A stretch of DNA of 33,045 bases from Planctomycetaceae bacterium (lineage in GTDB: Bacteria > Planctomycetota > Planctomycetia > Pirellulales > Pirellulaceae): contig JAJTFC010000134.1 in the NCBI GenBank assembly GCA_021298315.1, positions 1 through 33,045 of the forward strand, in the 5' to 3' direction. A model generated the notes under the pieces. That model did no database searches. It was not told the origin of the DNA and saw nothing but the letters and a program-made list of their open reading frames with translations. A program made the translations under genes and the position numbers. Below, one piece after another: positions 25,323 through 33,045 of the stretch. Position 1 is the stretch's first letter, and each line of letters opens with the position of its first letter.

Positions 25323-28300
25323 CTACTTGCTATCGTACCAGTCCGAACACCATTCCCATACCGATCCATGACCGTCGTGGATCCCCCAAGCGTTTGGTTT
25401 CTTTGTTCCTACCGGATGGTTTTTATTGCCGGAATTTTCGTCGCACCAAGCGTAGTCACCCAATTTCTTTTCATCGTCACCAAAGCAATAGGCAGTTGTG
25501 CTACCAGCCCGAACGGCATACTCCCACTGCGCTTCGGTAGGCAATCGAACCTCATAACCCGCAATCATACCTTCGGCCTCCAAAAGCTGATTCAGTTTCT
25601 GAGCAAACTGCGTCGCTTCATCGTGCGAAATGTAATAGGCAGGGTACTTATCTCCAACTCCATACTCCTGCGTCCATTCCGAACTCTTCGGCGAACCCAT
25701 CACAGCGACCCATAACGCTTGCCAGCATTCTGTTTCCATCATCCAAAAACCTTGCGAATGAGTCACCTTCACGGAATCCTCATCGCTATCGCGTCCCTTC
25801 TCGGAACTGGGACTTCCCATTTGAAAGCTTCCGGCTGGACACCATTGAAACCGAATATCGATTCCTTGGACAGGGATAACCAAAGGCTCTCCTGCGACTT
25901 TGCCAGGCTTCAGAGTTTTTGATGAAAGCGCTTCCATAATAGTCGCAATATCAAGCCTTTGCTTACCAATCGCACGTTCATGGCCATCGATGTATTTCGC
26001 TTGCGTTGCAAGAAGTGTGGCGGTCTGTTTGTCTATTTCAACAACCGGTGCGGAAGTAGGTAAACGACCAACATTTTCAATCAGATCCTTGCGGCCGGAT
26101 CGCTTGGTTGCTAGCTGCTCATCCAAGTCGATAAACATCTGATGATCGGCTTGATCCTGAACCTGTAAGGCTTTTCGTACCACGGATTCTTGGCTAGCGA
26201 GCTCCGCATCGAGTTTGCGAATCGTCGGACTCGTTTCACTAAAGTCCTGTAACTGTTTGAGGCGATTTTTGGATATCTCTCGGTACTTACTCTTTGCCTC
26301 GGTCAAGGCCCTGTTGGTCGCATCCCAATCTTTGGTATCGATCGATTCGATCTTCAAGATCTCCTGCTCAGACAATTTGACCAAATCGGCAGGATTTGCG
26401 GAACCACTCGAAGCTAATAATTTTTCCAATCGATCCGCTTTGTCCTTGGCGTTGTCTCGCTCCTTGGCAAGCTTAGCGGTTTGAGCTTGCGCGTTTTCCC
26501 ATGCGAAGTTGCGCTCTGCAAGCTGCTGCTGGATCTGAGCCAGATCGCCCTCGATGCGGAGTTTCTCTTGTAGCGTCGCTTTGAGTTGATTGAAGTCCGA
26601 TTCGGCGGCCGTTTGCTTAGCCATGAGATCTTTGGTTTGGCTTTCCGCAGATTCCTTAGCCAAACGATCTTTTTGATTGAGTTCGGCTTGCTTGGCAATT
26701 TGTGATTTGAGGGTGTCGACCTCGGAGGCTAATTCGCTGTTGCGCACCTGGGACTGCTGCAACTGCTCGGCAATCCTGCTGGCTTGGGATTGGCTGTTTT
26801 GAAGTCGGTCGGATTTTTCAGATGGATTTTCCTCCTTTTCAAGCCATTCACCGAGTCTCTGTTGCAGATTGCTGTAGGTCTTTTCGGCCAAGTCAAAGGC
26901 GGTGACAGTATCGGCGCTTTGCCATTGCTCGTCGGCCCGAGTGGCATCTTGCTGAAGATCCTTGAAACGCGGCGTTTCAGTAAGTCGCTTTGGAACAGAG
27001 GTGATCCATCGACTCAAGTCCGTTCGTAAAGACGCTGCCGATCGCGCTCGCTCGTTCGCTTCCCAAGCAGAGACCAGTCGACTCGCGAAGATTTCTATCT
27101 TTGATTCCGCTTCGCTTACATTGCCTTGGTCGAGAAGTTTGCCCAGCGTCAGGAATTCTTCATTCAATCCGGTGCTTAGTGTGCTTATCGCCTTTGCGTC
27201 CACTTGCCATCGGATCTTCTCACGCATGGTTCCTAACGTGTTGTATCGAGGCACAAGGGCTTCGAGTTTACGCCCCGTATCGAGAGCTTTTCGCAGAGAG
27301 TCAGCCGCAATGTCCAACCGCTTCCGGCGCTGCGATGGGGACAATTCCTGCTCTCGTTGCTTGACCGCTCGCATTTCTTCGTCGGCTTGCTCAATGAGCT
27401 GTTTGGTGGCTGGATGAGTCCCAAAGGCATCGACCTGCTCGCGCAGCACGCGAGCCGTTTCGCTATAACGGTTGGCGACTTCAGATTCCAATCGCCACCA
27501 AGCCATAACCAGGAGAAAACAAGCTGCTGCAAGCAGCGGACCTAAAACAGCAAGTTGCTTCAGGCGTGACTTTTGCAATTCCCAGGCATCGATCGCCTGG
27601 ATCAGTTCCTCGGCACTTGCAAAGACATTGGGATCGTTAGCCAGTCGCTTATCTGGTTCCCGCAGTCCCTTGAGAATGATTTTTTGAATCCCAGCAGGAA
27701 CGCCAACATTCTTGAGTTTCTCTCGTTTTTCTCCGACCGATAGTGAATCGTCGTGCAATGTGCCTGTAAGAGCATCGTAGGCAACGGCAGCCATCGCACG
27801 CAGGTCCGTATTGATCGACGCTTGCTCTTCCCCAGTCAATTGCGAGCGGGGTGCATACCCTTCGGTGCCTCCAACAGCCATTGCAGACTGTGCCGAATAT
27901 CCAGCTTTATCGATGTCGCGCCCTCCTCCGAAGTCGACGAATCGAACTTGATCGTCAGGTTCGATGAGCAAGTTTCGCGGGGAAATATCTCCGTGAACAA
28001 CCCCTGCTTTGTGGAGCCGATGGAGCGCATCGAACATTTTTCGAGCCAGCGCGACGCGATGTGGCATCGACGTATGCCGCTCACCGACATAGGAGTGGAC
28101 TTCCTTACCATCGATCCTCGACATTACTAGATACGGTTGCACACCATCGGCTGCATCTTTGGCCAAATCTTCGTCGTTAGGTGCAGTCACCTTATGTGCT
28201 AGATGGCAGTAGGGGCGTAAATCGGTAGGTAACTTATTCCAACTGAGAACCTCGGATTCACGTTGATGCCGTTTACGCGACTGCCGATCCAAAGGTCGCA

Positions 28301-28520
28301 AGACGACTTTCACTGCAAGTGGTCTTTGCATGGTATCGGTTGCAGCTAGGACGATGCCGTAGGCACCAGGTTTTCCGAGTGGATCTTTGAGCGTGATCCC
28401 CTGCTGCTTGAGATGATCTCGGGTGGCTTGGGTAACGACACTCGCCGTTTTGGCGGCGTCTAATCCCAAACCGTCGTGAAAATTCGGAATGTTGCTTGAA
28501 GGGGGAACATTGATGGACAT
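25323..28520 (-). CDS. Transmembrane Ser/Thr kinase with coiled coil and FGE domain (DGR target)
   Basis: The 1065-residue product has a cytoplasmic protein kinase domain at about 45-310: glycine loop GKPGAYGIV, Lys71 (AVKVV), HGD catalytic loop 176-178 with Asp178 then ISPRNLL, and VDFGGG at 195-200. HGD instead of HRD marks a non-RD kinase. A transmembrane helix follows at about 323-341. A long coiled coil (about 350-840) leads to an FGE-sulfatase/C-type-lectin-like domain (about 880-1065: [43 protein letters not shown]). The stop comes before the last FGE strand, which lies in the VR in another frame. The topology places the kinase inside and the FGE domain outside. It follows the sigma-factor gene by 14 bp, one likely operon. 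Confidence 0.9.
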   Translation of the reverse strand: MSINVPPSSNIPNFHDGLGLDAAKTASVVTQATRDHLKQQGITLKDPLGKPGAYGIVLAATDTMQRPLAVKVVLRPLDRQSRKRHQRESEVLSWNKLPTDLRPYCHLAHKVTAPNDEDLAKDAADGVQPYLVMSRIDGKEVHSYVGERHTSMPHRVALARKMFDALHRLHKAGVVHGDISPRNLLIEPDDQVRFVDFGGGRDIDKAGYSAQSAMAVGGTEGYAPRSQLTGEEQASINTDLRAMAAVAYDALTGTLHDDSLSVGEKREKLKNVGVPAGIQKIILKGLREPDKRLANDPNVFASAEELIQAIDAWELQKSRLKQLAVLGPLLAAACFLLVMAWWRLESEVANRYSETARVLREQVDAFGTHPATKQLIEQADEEMRAVKQREQELSPSQRRKRLDIAADSLRKALDTGRKLEALVPRYNTLGTMREKIRWQVDAKAISTLSTGLNEEFLTLGKLLDQGNVSEAESKIEIFASRLVSAWEANERARSAASLRTDLSRWITSVPKRLTETPRFKDLQQDATRADEQWQSADTVTAFDLAEKTYSNLQQRLGEWLEKEENPSEKSDRLQNSQSQASRIAEQLQQSQVRNSELASEVDTLKSQIAKQAELNQKDRLAKESAESQTKDLMAKQTAAESDFNQLKATLQEKLRIEGDLAQIQQQLAERNFAWENAQAQTAKLAKERDNAKDKADRLEKLLASSGSANPADLVKLSEQEILKIESIDTKDWDATNRALTEAKSKYREISKNRLKQLQDFSETSPTIRKLDAELASQESVVRKALQVQDQADHQMFIDLDEQLATKRSGRKDLIENVGRLPTSAPVVEIDKQTATLLATQAKYIDGHERAIGKQRLDIATIMEALSSKTLKPGKVAGEPLVIPVQGIDIRFQWCPAGSFQMGSPSSEKGRDSDEDSVKVTHSQGFWMMETECWQALWVAVMGSPKSSEWTQEYGVGDKYPAYYISHDEATQFAQKLNQLLEAEGMIAGYEVRLPTEAQWEYAVRAGSTTAYCFGDDEKKLGDYAWCDENSGNKNHPVGTKKPNAWGIHDGHGSVWEWCSDWYDSK

Positions 28521-28534
28521 GGTGAATACTCGTC

Positions 28535-29260
28535 TTAACTTCTATTGGCGATGTTTTGGAGGCGTACTCTACCGTTAGCGAGAATCCTTTTGACTTGATC
28601 CCGCGAGAGTCCTGTTGCCTCGGCAATTTGTTCGTAGGTCATCCCGTCGATGTATCGAAGCCGAAGAACCGTGCCTACGACATCACCGGCCGTCTCCCAT
28701 TCGGCAACTTTCTCTAGCAGAAACTCGAGATTGATGTTGTAGTTATCCATCAGGTACTTTTCTCGCATTTCTACCAGAGGTTTGATCTCATCGTCGAGAA
28801 TTTTCCCGAATCGTTTTCTGCGTCTAAGATAGTCTCGGGCTTGATTGGCAAGAGCATCCGAAAAGTAGGCGGTTAGACTTCGGATCACATCCCCTTCCGG
28901 AGCTTTTAGCTTTCCGCTCTTGAGCACTTTGACCAACACATCGTTCCAAAGCACCGTGAATCGCAAGCTGCCATCCTTGGCAATTTGCGAACCGAATATC
29001 TTGAACATGATCGCTTTCATACTTCTTCTCATGTGCTCGTCGCACCAACTGACCAAGTTATTGCGAGCAAGGTTCAACTGATCCTTCACTGCTTGAGGAA
29101 CCTTATTGGGATCCCCCGCAATATTTTCGAGTGCTTTGTTATATGCCTCGTTACCAGCATAAAGATCATTCAGGAGTTTGATCAGTTGTTCTTGGGGTTG
29201 TTGATCAGGTTCGGAACCGGTGTTGTCAGCGGTTCCGTTTTGAAAGTGATTGTTTTCCAT
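28535..29260 (-). CDS. RNA polymerase sigma-70 family factor (ECF-like)
   Basis: This 241-residue protein has a region-2-like helical section (about 95-160: FTVLWNDVLVKVLKSGK, SLTAYFSDALANQARDYLRRR) and a C-terminal region 4 helix-turn-helix (about 197-235: YIDGMTYEQIAEATGLSRDQ then VKRILANGRVRLQ). A 90-residue N-terminal extension has no recognised domain. Planctomycetes often pair such sigma factors with membrane Ser/Thr kinases, where phosphorylation is thought to control the factor; no phosphosite can be picked here. It is immediately upstream of the kinase gene on the same strand. Confidence 0.8.
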   Translation of the reverse strand: MENNHFQNGTADNTGSEPDQQPQEQLIKLLNDLYAGNEAYNKALENIAGDPNKVPQAVKDQLNLARNNLVSWCDEHMRRSMKAIMFKIFGSQIAKDGSLRFTVLWNDVLVKVLKSGKLKAPEGDVIRSLTAYFSDALANQARDYLRRRKRFGKILDDEIKPLVEMREKYLMDNYNINLEFLLEKVAEWETAGDVVGTVLRLRYIDGMTYEQIAEATGLSRDQVKRILANGRVRLQNIANRS

Positions 29261-29357
29261 GAGAACATATTCCTGAGCGAAAGGGCCTTTTGCATTCGGA
29301 GGACCGATAGTTTAAGCGATACGGATTCGCGATGCCTTCACGCTGAAGAAGAATTCT

Positions 29358-30239
29358 TTATTCTTCGACTTGGTCGCCGGAACCCGCTTTGACGGGAGAT
29401 TCAACTCTCGGAGCCGCATCGTTTTCCTCTTGATATTTTCGGAGTGCTTCGAGCCGATTCCATTGTCGAGCGAGTTGGTTGGTCGAAGCCCTAGAACTTA
29501 CAGGAGCCATCCCACGCTTGGCTTCGTTGACTGCTTCTTTTCGGGTAACATTGTCACGCAAACGGTCAAGACTACGACCGACCCCTTCGGTGGTTGTGTG
29601 GACTCCGTCGGACACAGCAGTAACCATATCTAGCGTCTTGGATTCGACTTCGGCTTGTTCGCGGCGGCTCTTAAGAACTGCAACTTCATGCTCTGCACCA
29701 TCGAGGGCATGACGCATATCGACCAGCGCCGATTCGGCTTCCTTCTCGCTTTTCTCCAGGCGGCTAAGTCCCGACTGCTTGATGGCGAGTTGCTTGGTCT
29801 CCGACTCTTGCGAAGCCATCAGGTCATCGATTTCCCTCTGAAAGTCGACCAATTTGTAGTCCGCGTTTGCGAATCGCACTTGTTGCGATTGATCTTGTTC
29901 GGCGGCTTGGAGGATCGGAAAAGCCTCGGTCAGCAGACGTTTCCGAGCCGCGATAGTCTTTTCGAGTTTGCTCACGTCCTCGCGAAGTTGAGCGATCTGC
30001 GTTTTGGATTGGCTCAGTTGGACTTGTCGTTCGATAACTTCCTTTCGAACAGAAGTCAGTTCATTGGCGAGTTTTCGATCGTGGACTTCGTCGGGGATTT
30101 GATCTTCGAGATTGCTGACAGTTTCGCCGGCGGAGGCGCGGAAGTAACCGGCGAGTTCTCCGAGATTGCGCCCAGCAACCAAAAACAACAGGGCCAGGCC
30201 AACAACGGAGCCAGCGGCGATTTTCATGGACTTTTTCAT
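29358..30239 (-). CDS. Membrane-anchored coiled-coil protein
   Basis: Start chosen at the ATG at 30239 (MKKSMKIAAGSVVGLALLFL), which gives a basic N-terminus and a transmembrane helix; the upstream in-frame ATG at 30380 adds 47 residues of low likeness. Product 293 residues. After the helix nearly all is charged heptad-like coiled coil (about 35-245). The C-terminus is polar (ESPVKAGSGDQVEE). No known family is recognised. It lies 97 bp upstream of the sigma factor gene on the same strand and may share its transcript; a scaffold or stress role similar to PspA-like proteins would be speculation. Confidence 0.65.
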   Translation of the reverse strand: MKKSMKIAAGSVVGLALLFLVAGRNLGELAGYFRASAGETVSNLEDQIPDEVHDRKLANELTSVRKEVIERQVQLSQSKTQIAQLREDVSKLEKTIAARKRLLTEAFPILQAAEQDQSQQVRFANADYKLVDFQREIDDLMASQESETKQLAIKQSGLSRLEKSEKEAESALVDMRHALDGAEHEVAVLKSRREQAEVESKTLDMVTAVSDGVHTTTEGVGRSLDRLRDNVTRKEAVNEAKRGMAPVSSRASTNQLARQWNRLEALRKYQEENDAAPRVESPVKAGSGDQVEE

Positions 30240-30353
30240 CGTTTGGTACCTTTTCGTACGGAGGGCAAAACACAAACTAAAACCATCGAGCGGCCACGTT
30301 GCTGCGTCGATTATGTAAGACTCACGATCGGGCCGGAGATTTCGGGCGGAAAA

Positions 30354-30372
30354 TTTCGAAATCATTTCGAAA
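30354..30372. promoter_or_regulatory. Pair of TTTCGAAA palindromes
   Basis: Two identical palindromic octamers at 30354-30361 and 30365-30372 are spaced 11 bp centre to centre, about one helical turn, which fits a cooperative operator. They lie about 115 bp upstream of the minus-strand coiled-coil gene. Confidence 0.4.
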
Positions 30373-30483
30373 GGAGCCAAAAACAGGCGATTACCAGTAA
30401 AACGAGGAGAGAGTTTGGTTTAGGTGGGCTCATGGCCAAGAGGCGATGAAGAAGTTACTGACCAAACCCGGGGACAGTCCCTA

Positions 30484-30570
30484 CGTTTTAAGAACCGTAA
30501 GCAATTAGCCAACATCTGGGACATCCGTGCCGGTGAGAAGCGATTCTACCAAAAGATTCGCGACCTTTAA
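30484..30570 (+). pseudogene. RhuM-family protein remnant
   Basis: This open frame without its own start ends at 30570 and reads QLANIWDIRAGEKRFYQKIR at its end. It resembles the IREIRASERRFYQKI-type segment in the middle of RhuM/virulence-type proteins, which are found beside restriction and toxin genes. Only about 25 residues remain, so it is a fragment. Confidence 0.4.
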
Positions 30571-30959
30571 TAAAATGGTGGCCAACCCGAAACTCCGGCG
30601 CGGCGCAACAGTCGCGTCATCTCGCTGCGTAGGTTTGCGTTCTTCCAACCCATCGCCGTGTTAGCAGCGGCTCGATACTGCGGAGCGGCGACCACGTATT
30701 CGCTCTTGTCTCCGAAGATCTCGAAGGCTTCGTCGAGGATCGGTCGCAGCTCGGGGAAGATCGGGCAGCTGCGAATCCCACGGCCTTCGTGGTGCTCGAC
30801 CTTTGGCTCTGGGATGCTCATCCGATTCATCTCCCAATCGATGTCTTCCCAACGCAGCGACAGCGTTTCCGAGGGGAGAGCCTGTCTGTAGCCGAAAGTC
30901 TCTAATACCCAAAATTTCGAGTGTTTCGACTTTTTCGACTGGTTCGAGTAGATTCCCAT
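30567..30959 (-). pseudogene. Tyrosine recombinase (integrase) remnant
   Basis: From about residue 25, ALPSETLSLRWEDIDWE and later HHEGRGIRSCPIFPELRP match the early catalytic part of phage-type integrases: the first catalytic arginine region (here ...YRQALPSE) and the lysine strand. The frame stops after LLRRAGVSGWPPFY, before the HxxR and the tyrosine, so both ends are missing and it cannot recombine. The first 24 residues are encoded by the 9-bp repeat and are not part of the family. Confidence 0.7.
30915..30950. repeat. 9-bp tandem repeat at the antitoxin promoter
   Basis: Four 9-bp units, TTTCGAGTG, TTTCGACTT, TTTCGACTG and GTTCGAGTA, end 13 bp before the -10 box of the toxin-antitoxin operon. 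The unit length equals that of the minisatellite at 314-358, but the sequence differs. Confidence 0.85.
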
Positions 30960-30963
30960 GCGA

Positions 30964-30969
30964 TATAAT
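30964..30969 (+). promoter_or_regulatory. -10 box of the toxin-antitoxin operon
   Basis: A perfect TATAAT lies 29 bp before the antitoxin ATG. No good -35 element is present at the normal distance; the repeat TTCGAC/TTCGAG units occupy that place. A strong AGGAGA ribosome site follows at 30985-30990, seven bases before the start. Confidence 0.65.
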
Positions 30970-30997
30970 CACGGTAGCTGCTATAGGAGATGAGAGC

Positions 30998-31465
30998 ATG
31001 TCTACACTTCTGCCAGATAATTTTGAAACCGTTTCTCCGACCGACACAGACGCCCGCTTGGCTCTTGAATCGAGTCGGATCCTCGCCTCTCGCAAACTAG
31101 GGAAAAAAACGGGTGTCCGAATCCGATTGGGTGATGATGATCCATCTGAGGGGGTGGTTGTCCCCACTTCGGCGGTGCGATTATTCCTTCATCTACTGGT
31201 CGAGATGTCACAAGGTCATGCAGTTACATTGATTCCTACGCATGCGGAGTTGACAACGCAGCAGGCTGCCGATTTGCTCAATGTATCTAGGCCCTATGTG
31301 GTCAAATTGCTTGACGAAGGAAAGATTCCCTCTCGGCTCGTGGGCAAATACCGGCGAGTTCGGTTCGACGACCTAATGGCTTTCAAGAAAAAGGATGACC
31401 AAGCCCGCTCCGAAATTCTAGATCAGCTTGCGCAGGAGGCTCAAGAACTCGGGTTGGGCTACTGA
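30998..31465 (+). CDS. HTH antitoxin, excisionase-like DNA-binding protein
   Basis: The start at 30998 is set by the AGGAGA site seven bases upstream; the longer open frame is antisense to the integrase remnant. The protein has 155 residues. An N-terminal about 85 residues form an alpha/beta region. Then a MerR/excisionase-type helix-turn-helix (about 88-130) appears: TTQQAADLLNVSRPYVVKLL, EGKIPSRLVGKYRRVRFDDL. The C-terminal helix is acidic. It overlaps the toxin start (TGATG). Antitoxins of this layout bind both their promoter and the PIN toxin. Confidence 0.85.
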   Translation: MSTLLPDNFETVSPTDTDARLALESSRILASRKLGKKTGVRIRLGDDDPSEGVVVPTSAVRLFLHLLVEMSQGHAVTLIPTHAELTTQQAADLLNVSRPYVVKLLDEGKIPSRLVGKYRRVRFDDLMAFKKKDDQARSEILDQLAQEAQELGLGY

Positions 31466-32037
31466 TGGATGACCCGATCACTGCGATTTACGACGCGAAT
31501 GTCCTTTACCCAGCACCTATTCGAGACCTCTTTCTTCGCATTGCACAGTCTGGCTTAGTTTTCGCCCGCTGGACGGAGATGATCCATGATGAGTGGGTAC
31601 GCAACCTACTTGAGAACAACCCAAAGTTGAACCCGGAAAGTATCGCAAGAACTCGACGTCTCATGAATGAGGCTGTACGCGATTGCCTGGTGACCGGATA
31701 CGAGGGCCTAATTCATACAGTTGATTTGCCGGATCCGGATGATCGTCATGTGTTGGCTGCTGCAATCCACGCCGATGCTCGTGCGATCATCACTTACAAC
31801 CTGAAGGATTTTCCGGCCGAGGCACTTTCCCGCTACGGAATTGAGTCTCTCCACCCTGATGAGTTTCTGTCATCGCTTGTTGCAACGGTACCGGGAGCCG
31901 TCTGCTCTGTTTTCAAGCGGCAAAGGGAGAGTTTACGCCGACCACCCTACACGGCCGTGGAACTCTTAGAGGTATTTGAAGGGCATGGATTGATCCAATC
32001 CGTCCATGGACTCAAACCCTTCTTGGACTTGCTGTAG
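31465..32037 (+). CDS. PIN-domain toxin (VapC-like ribonuclease)
   Basis: The 190-residue protein begins with ITAIYDANVLYP, the first PIN acidic residue, followed by MIHDEW (Glu), DPDDRHVLAAAI (Asp) and TYNLKDF (Asp), so the acidic metal-binding set of PIN nucleases is intact. PIN toxins cut RNA, often tRNA or rRNA, when freed from the antitoxin. The C-terminal 50 residues extend beyond minimal VapC. It starts inside the antitoxin stop codon (ATG overlapping TGA), giving a tightly coupled operon. Confidence 0.88.
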   Translation: MDDPITAIYDANVLYPAPIRDLFLRIAQSGLVFARWTEMIHDEWVRNLLENNPKLNPESIARTRRLMNEAVRDCLVTGYEGLIHTVDLPDPDDRHVLAAAIHADARAIITYNLKDFPAEALSRYGIESLHPDEFLSSLVATVPGAVCSVFKRQRESLRRPPYTAVELLEVFEGHGLIQSVHGLKPFLDLL

Positions 32038-32077
32038 TCGACAGTGGTTCTTCGTTTTCAATCACCTTGCTAAGGAA

Positions 32078-32364
32078 AAGCACCTCTCGAACTCCTCAAA
32101 AACGCAAGGAAAACACCCAAAAGTTCGGTTCCTGTCCTCTCCGCTCAAAAATCCTAGTTTTCCCAGGGTTTTTCGCATTTCTGGCCAGTTCCTTTGGCTT
32201 TCTGTGCCTATCCATGCATGTCCATGCCTGCAGGTGCTGCGTCGTCTTGTGCGCTGCCTTGGCCCCTGGTGAGTCGTCCTGTGAGTCGCCAGAGTCGTCC
32301 TCAAACCCTCGTTTTTCCAGGGAAAACATGCTGTTTTGTAGCGGAGGTGCAGGATTCGAACTAG
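32078..32364. repeat. Long direct repeat, copy B
   Basis: Second copy of the repeat at 22839-23150, same orientation, about 9.2 kb away. It is somewhat shorter because it lacks a segment after CCTGCAG and another near GGCCCC. It ends with AGGATTCGAACTA, whose complement looks like a tRNA T-loop plus acceptor end. Together the copies bracket the DGR, kinase and toxin-antitoxin genes. Confidence 0.88.
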
Positions 32365-32603
32365 TTGAGTTCGAATCGTAGTGGAATTCATTGCCGCAAC
32401 AGAGATGTCGGGAATGCTCGCCTCGTCAGTCGATTCGGGATTCATAGGCCGAAACAGCCTATCACTCCATCCAATAATTGATCCGCTCGCAAGTGCCTGA
32501 TATCATTCAACTTCGCGGCGAGGCTAGCTTGCGTGATAAGCCGCATTGGTGCGGTCTATTGGGTTTAGGCTGATCCGTTTAAAAACAAGTTCGCTGACTG
32601 AAG
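32365..32603. other. Intergenic region before the last gene
   Basis: No gene is visible. A small hairpin (CCGCA-TTGG-TGCGG) occurs at 32541-32554. Confidence 0.4.
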
Positions 32604-32930
32604 ATGGATGCTGACGATAAACGATTGATCCTTGCCGAACATCTCGACCGGTTTCGGCAATGGACCTACCAATCTCTGGCTGCCGAAATTGAGCGAACCC
32701 ACCAGGAACATGATTGCTTGACGACCTATGACGGTGTGTTCGATGACGGCACGGAATATCATCTGGAATTGAATGTATTCTGGGACGATCGACGCGGCGG
32801 AAATGTCCGCGTTTGTGCTGATATCACGACGCCTCCGAAGACTTTGCTCAAACAGATTTTTCCCATCTATACACCCGACGCCTCTGATTCGTTTATCATG
32901 TCATCTGACGGCAGGTTTGTAGGCGAATAG
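32604..32930 (+). CDS. Small acidic hypothetical protein
   Basis: The 108-residue protein begins MDADDKRLILAEHLDRFRQW and ends with a conserved-looking SFIMSSDGRFVGE. It has a helical first third, then alternating strands (YHLELNVFWDDRRGG, NVRVCADITTPP). I recognise the style of small proteins common in planctomycete intergenic neighbourhoods, but no function. It may be an immunity-type protein; that is a guess. It is followed by a REP-like inverted repeat. Confidence 0.6.
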   Translation: MDADDKRLILAEHLDRFRQWTYQSLAAEIERTHQEHDCLTTYDGVFDDGTEYHLELNVFWDDRRGGNVRVCADITTPPKTLLKQIFPIYTPDASDSFIMSSDGRFVGE

Positions 32931-32975
32931 ATGGCAGGTGCTGCCGGACCGTCGGACGGAAAAGGCGGCGAATCA

Positions 32976-33045
32976 TGCGATTAACCGAAGTCGCGGAGTC
33001 GTCGGTTTTGGCAATGGAAAATCAATCGCCGCGACTCGGTTATCG
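32976..33045. repeat. REP-like imperfect inverted repeat
   Basis: CGATTAACCGAAGTCGCGG near 32976 and CCGCGACTCGGTTATCG at 33029-33045 are near-complementary, with two one-base indels, and would form a long hairpin with a loop of about 34 nt. It reaches the window end, so its true length is unknown. Confidence 0.6.

Noticed and set aside
1..33045. CRISPR array
   Set aside because: No regularly spaced repeats with unique spacers of suitable length were found.

Overview
The window most likely comes from a planctomycete, probably a Pirellula/Rhodopirellula-type organism. The pointers are moderate GC, a PEP-CTERM protein with a formylglycine-generating-enzyme (FGE) fold, a LEPR-XLL-like N-terminal motif on a very large protein, a sigma factor next to a Ser/Thr kinase, many large secreted proteins with weak ribosome sites, and short intergenic tandem repeats. 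This is inferred from gene content only.

Layout. 1-750: tail of a metallophosphoesterase, then an intergenic stretch with a 9-bp minisatellite. 750-1808 (-): PEP-CTERM FGE-fold protein. 2136-6824 (-): a tight three-gene operon of an HTH-like protein, a single-pass membrane protein and an exported TPR-CHAT protease. Divergent from it, 7239-12669 (+) is a huge multidomain protein (RTX-like, alpha/beta hydrolase, beta-propeller, Ig-like, coiled coil) whose 5' end looks frameshifted. 12711-16796 (-): RidA-family protein, a P-loop-less partner protein, an ExeA-like AAA ATPase, a Gfo/Idh/MocA-like oxidoreductase and ribosomal protein L36. 16982-22427 (+): a secreted protein of unknown function and a secreted TolB-like/M28/PDZ peptidase.

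The most interesting part is 22.8-32.4 kb, a block bounded by two ~300-bp direct repeats. It holds a diversity-generating retroelement (DGR) on the minus strand: a DGR-type reverse transcriptase, an HRDC accessory protein, a 127-bp template repeat (TR) and a 127-bp variable repeat (VR). TR and VR differ at 16 positions, 15 of them at adenines of the TR coding strand. The VR lies at the 3' end of a gene for a transmembrane Ser/Thr kinase with a long coiled coil and a C-terminal FGE/C-type-lectin-like domain. A sigma-factor-like gene sits immediately upstream, and a membrane coiled-coil gene upstream of that. The natural reading is a receptor kinase whose outer ligand-binding face is hypermutated while its inner kinase signals. 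In this copy a stop codon and a +1 frame change separate the kinase-FGE frame from the VR, so the target appears broken, needs frameshifting, or contains a sequencing error.

The rest of the block is accessory: remnants of a RhuM-like gene and a tyrosine recombinase, an intact HTH-antitoxin/PIN-toxin pair with a clear promoter, and the second direct repeat. A small hypothetical gene and a REP-like inverted repeat close the window.
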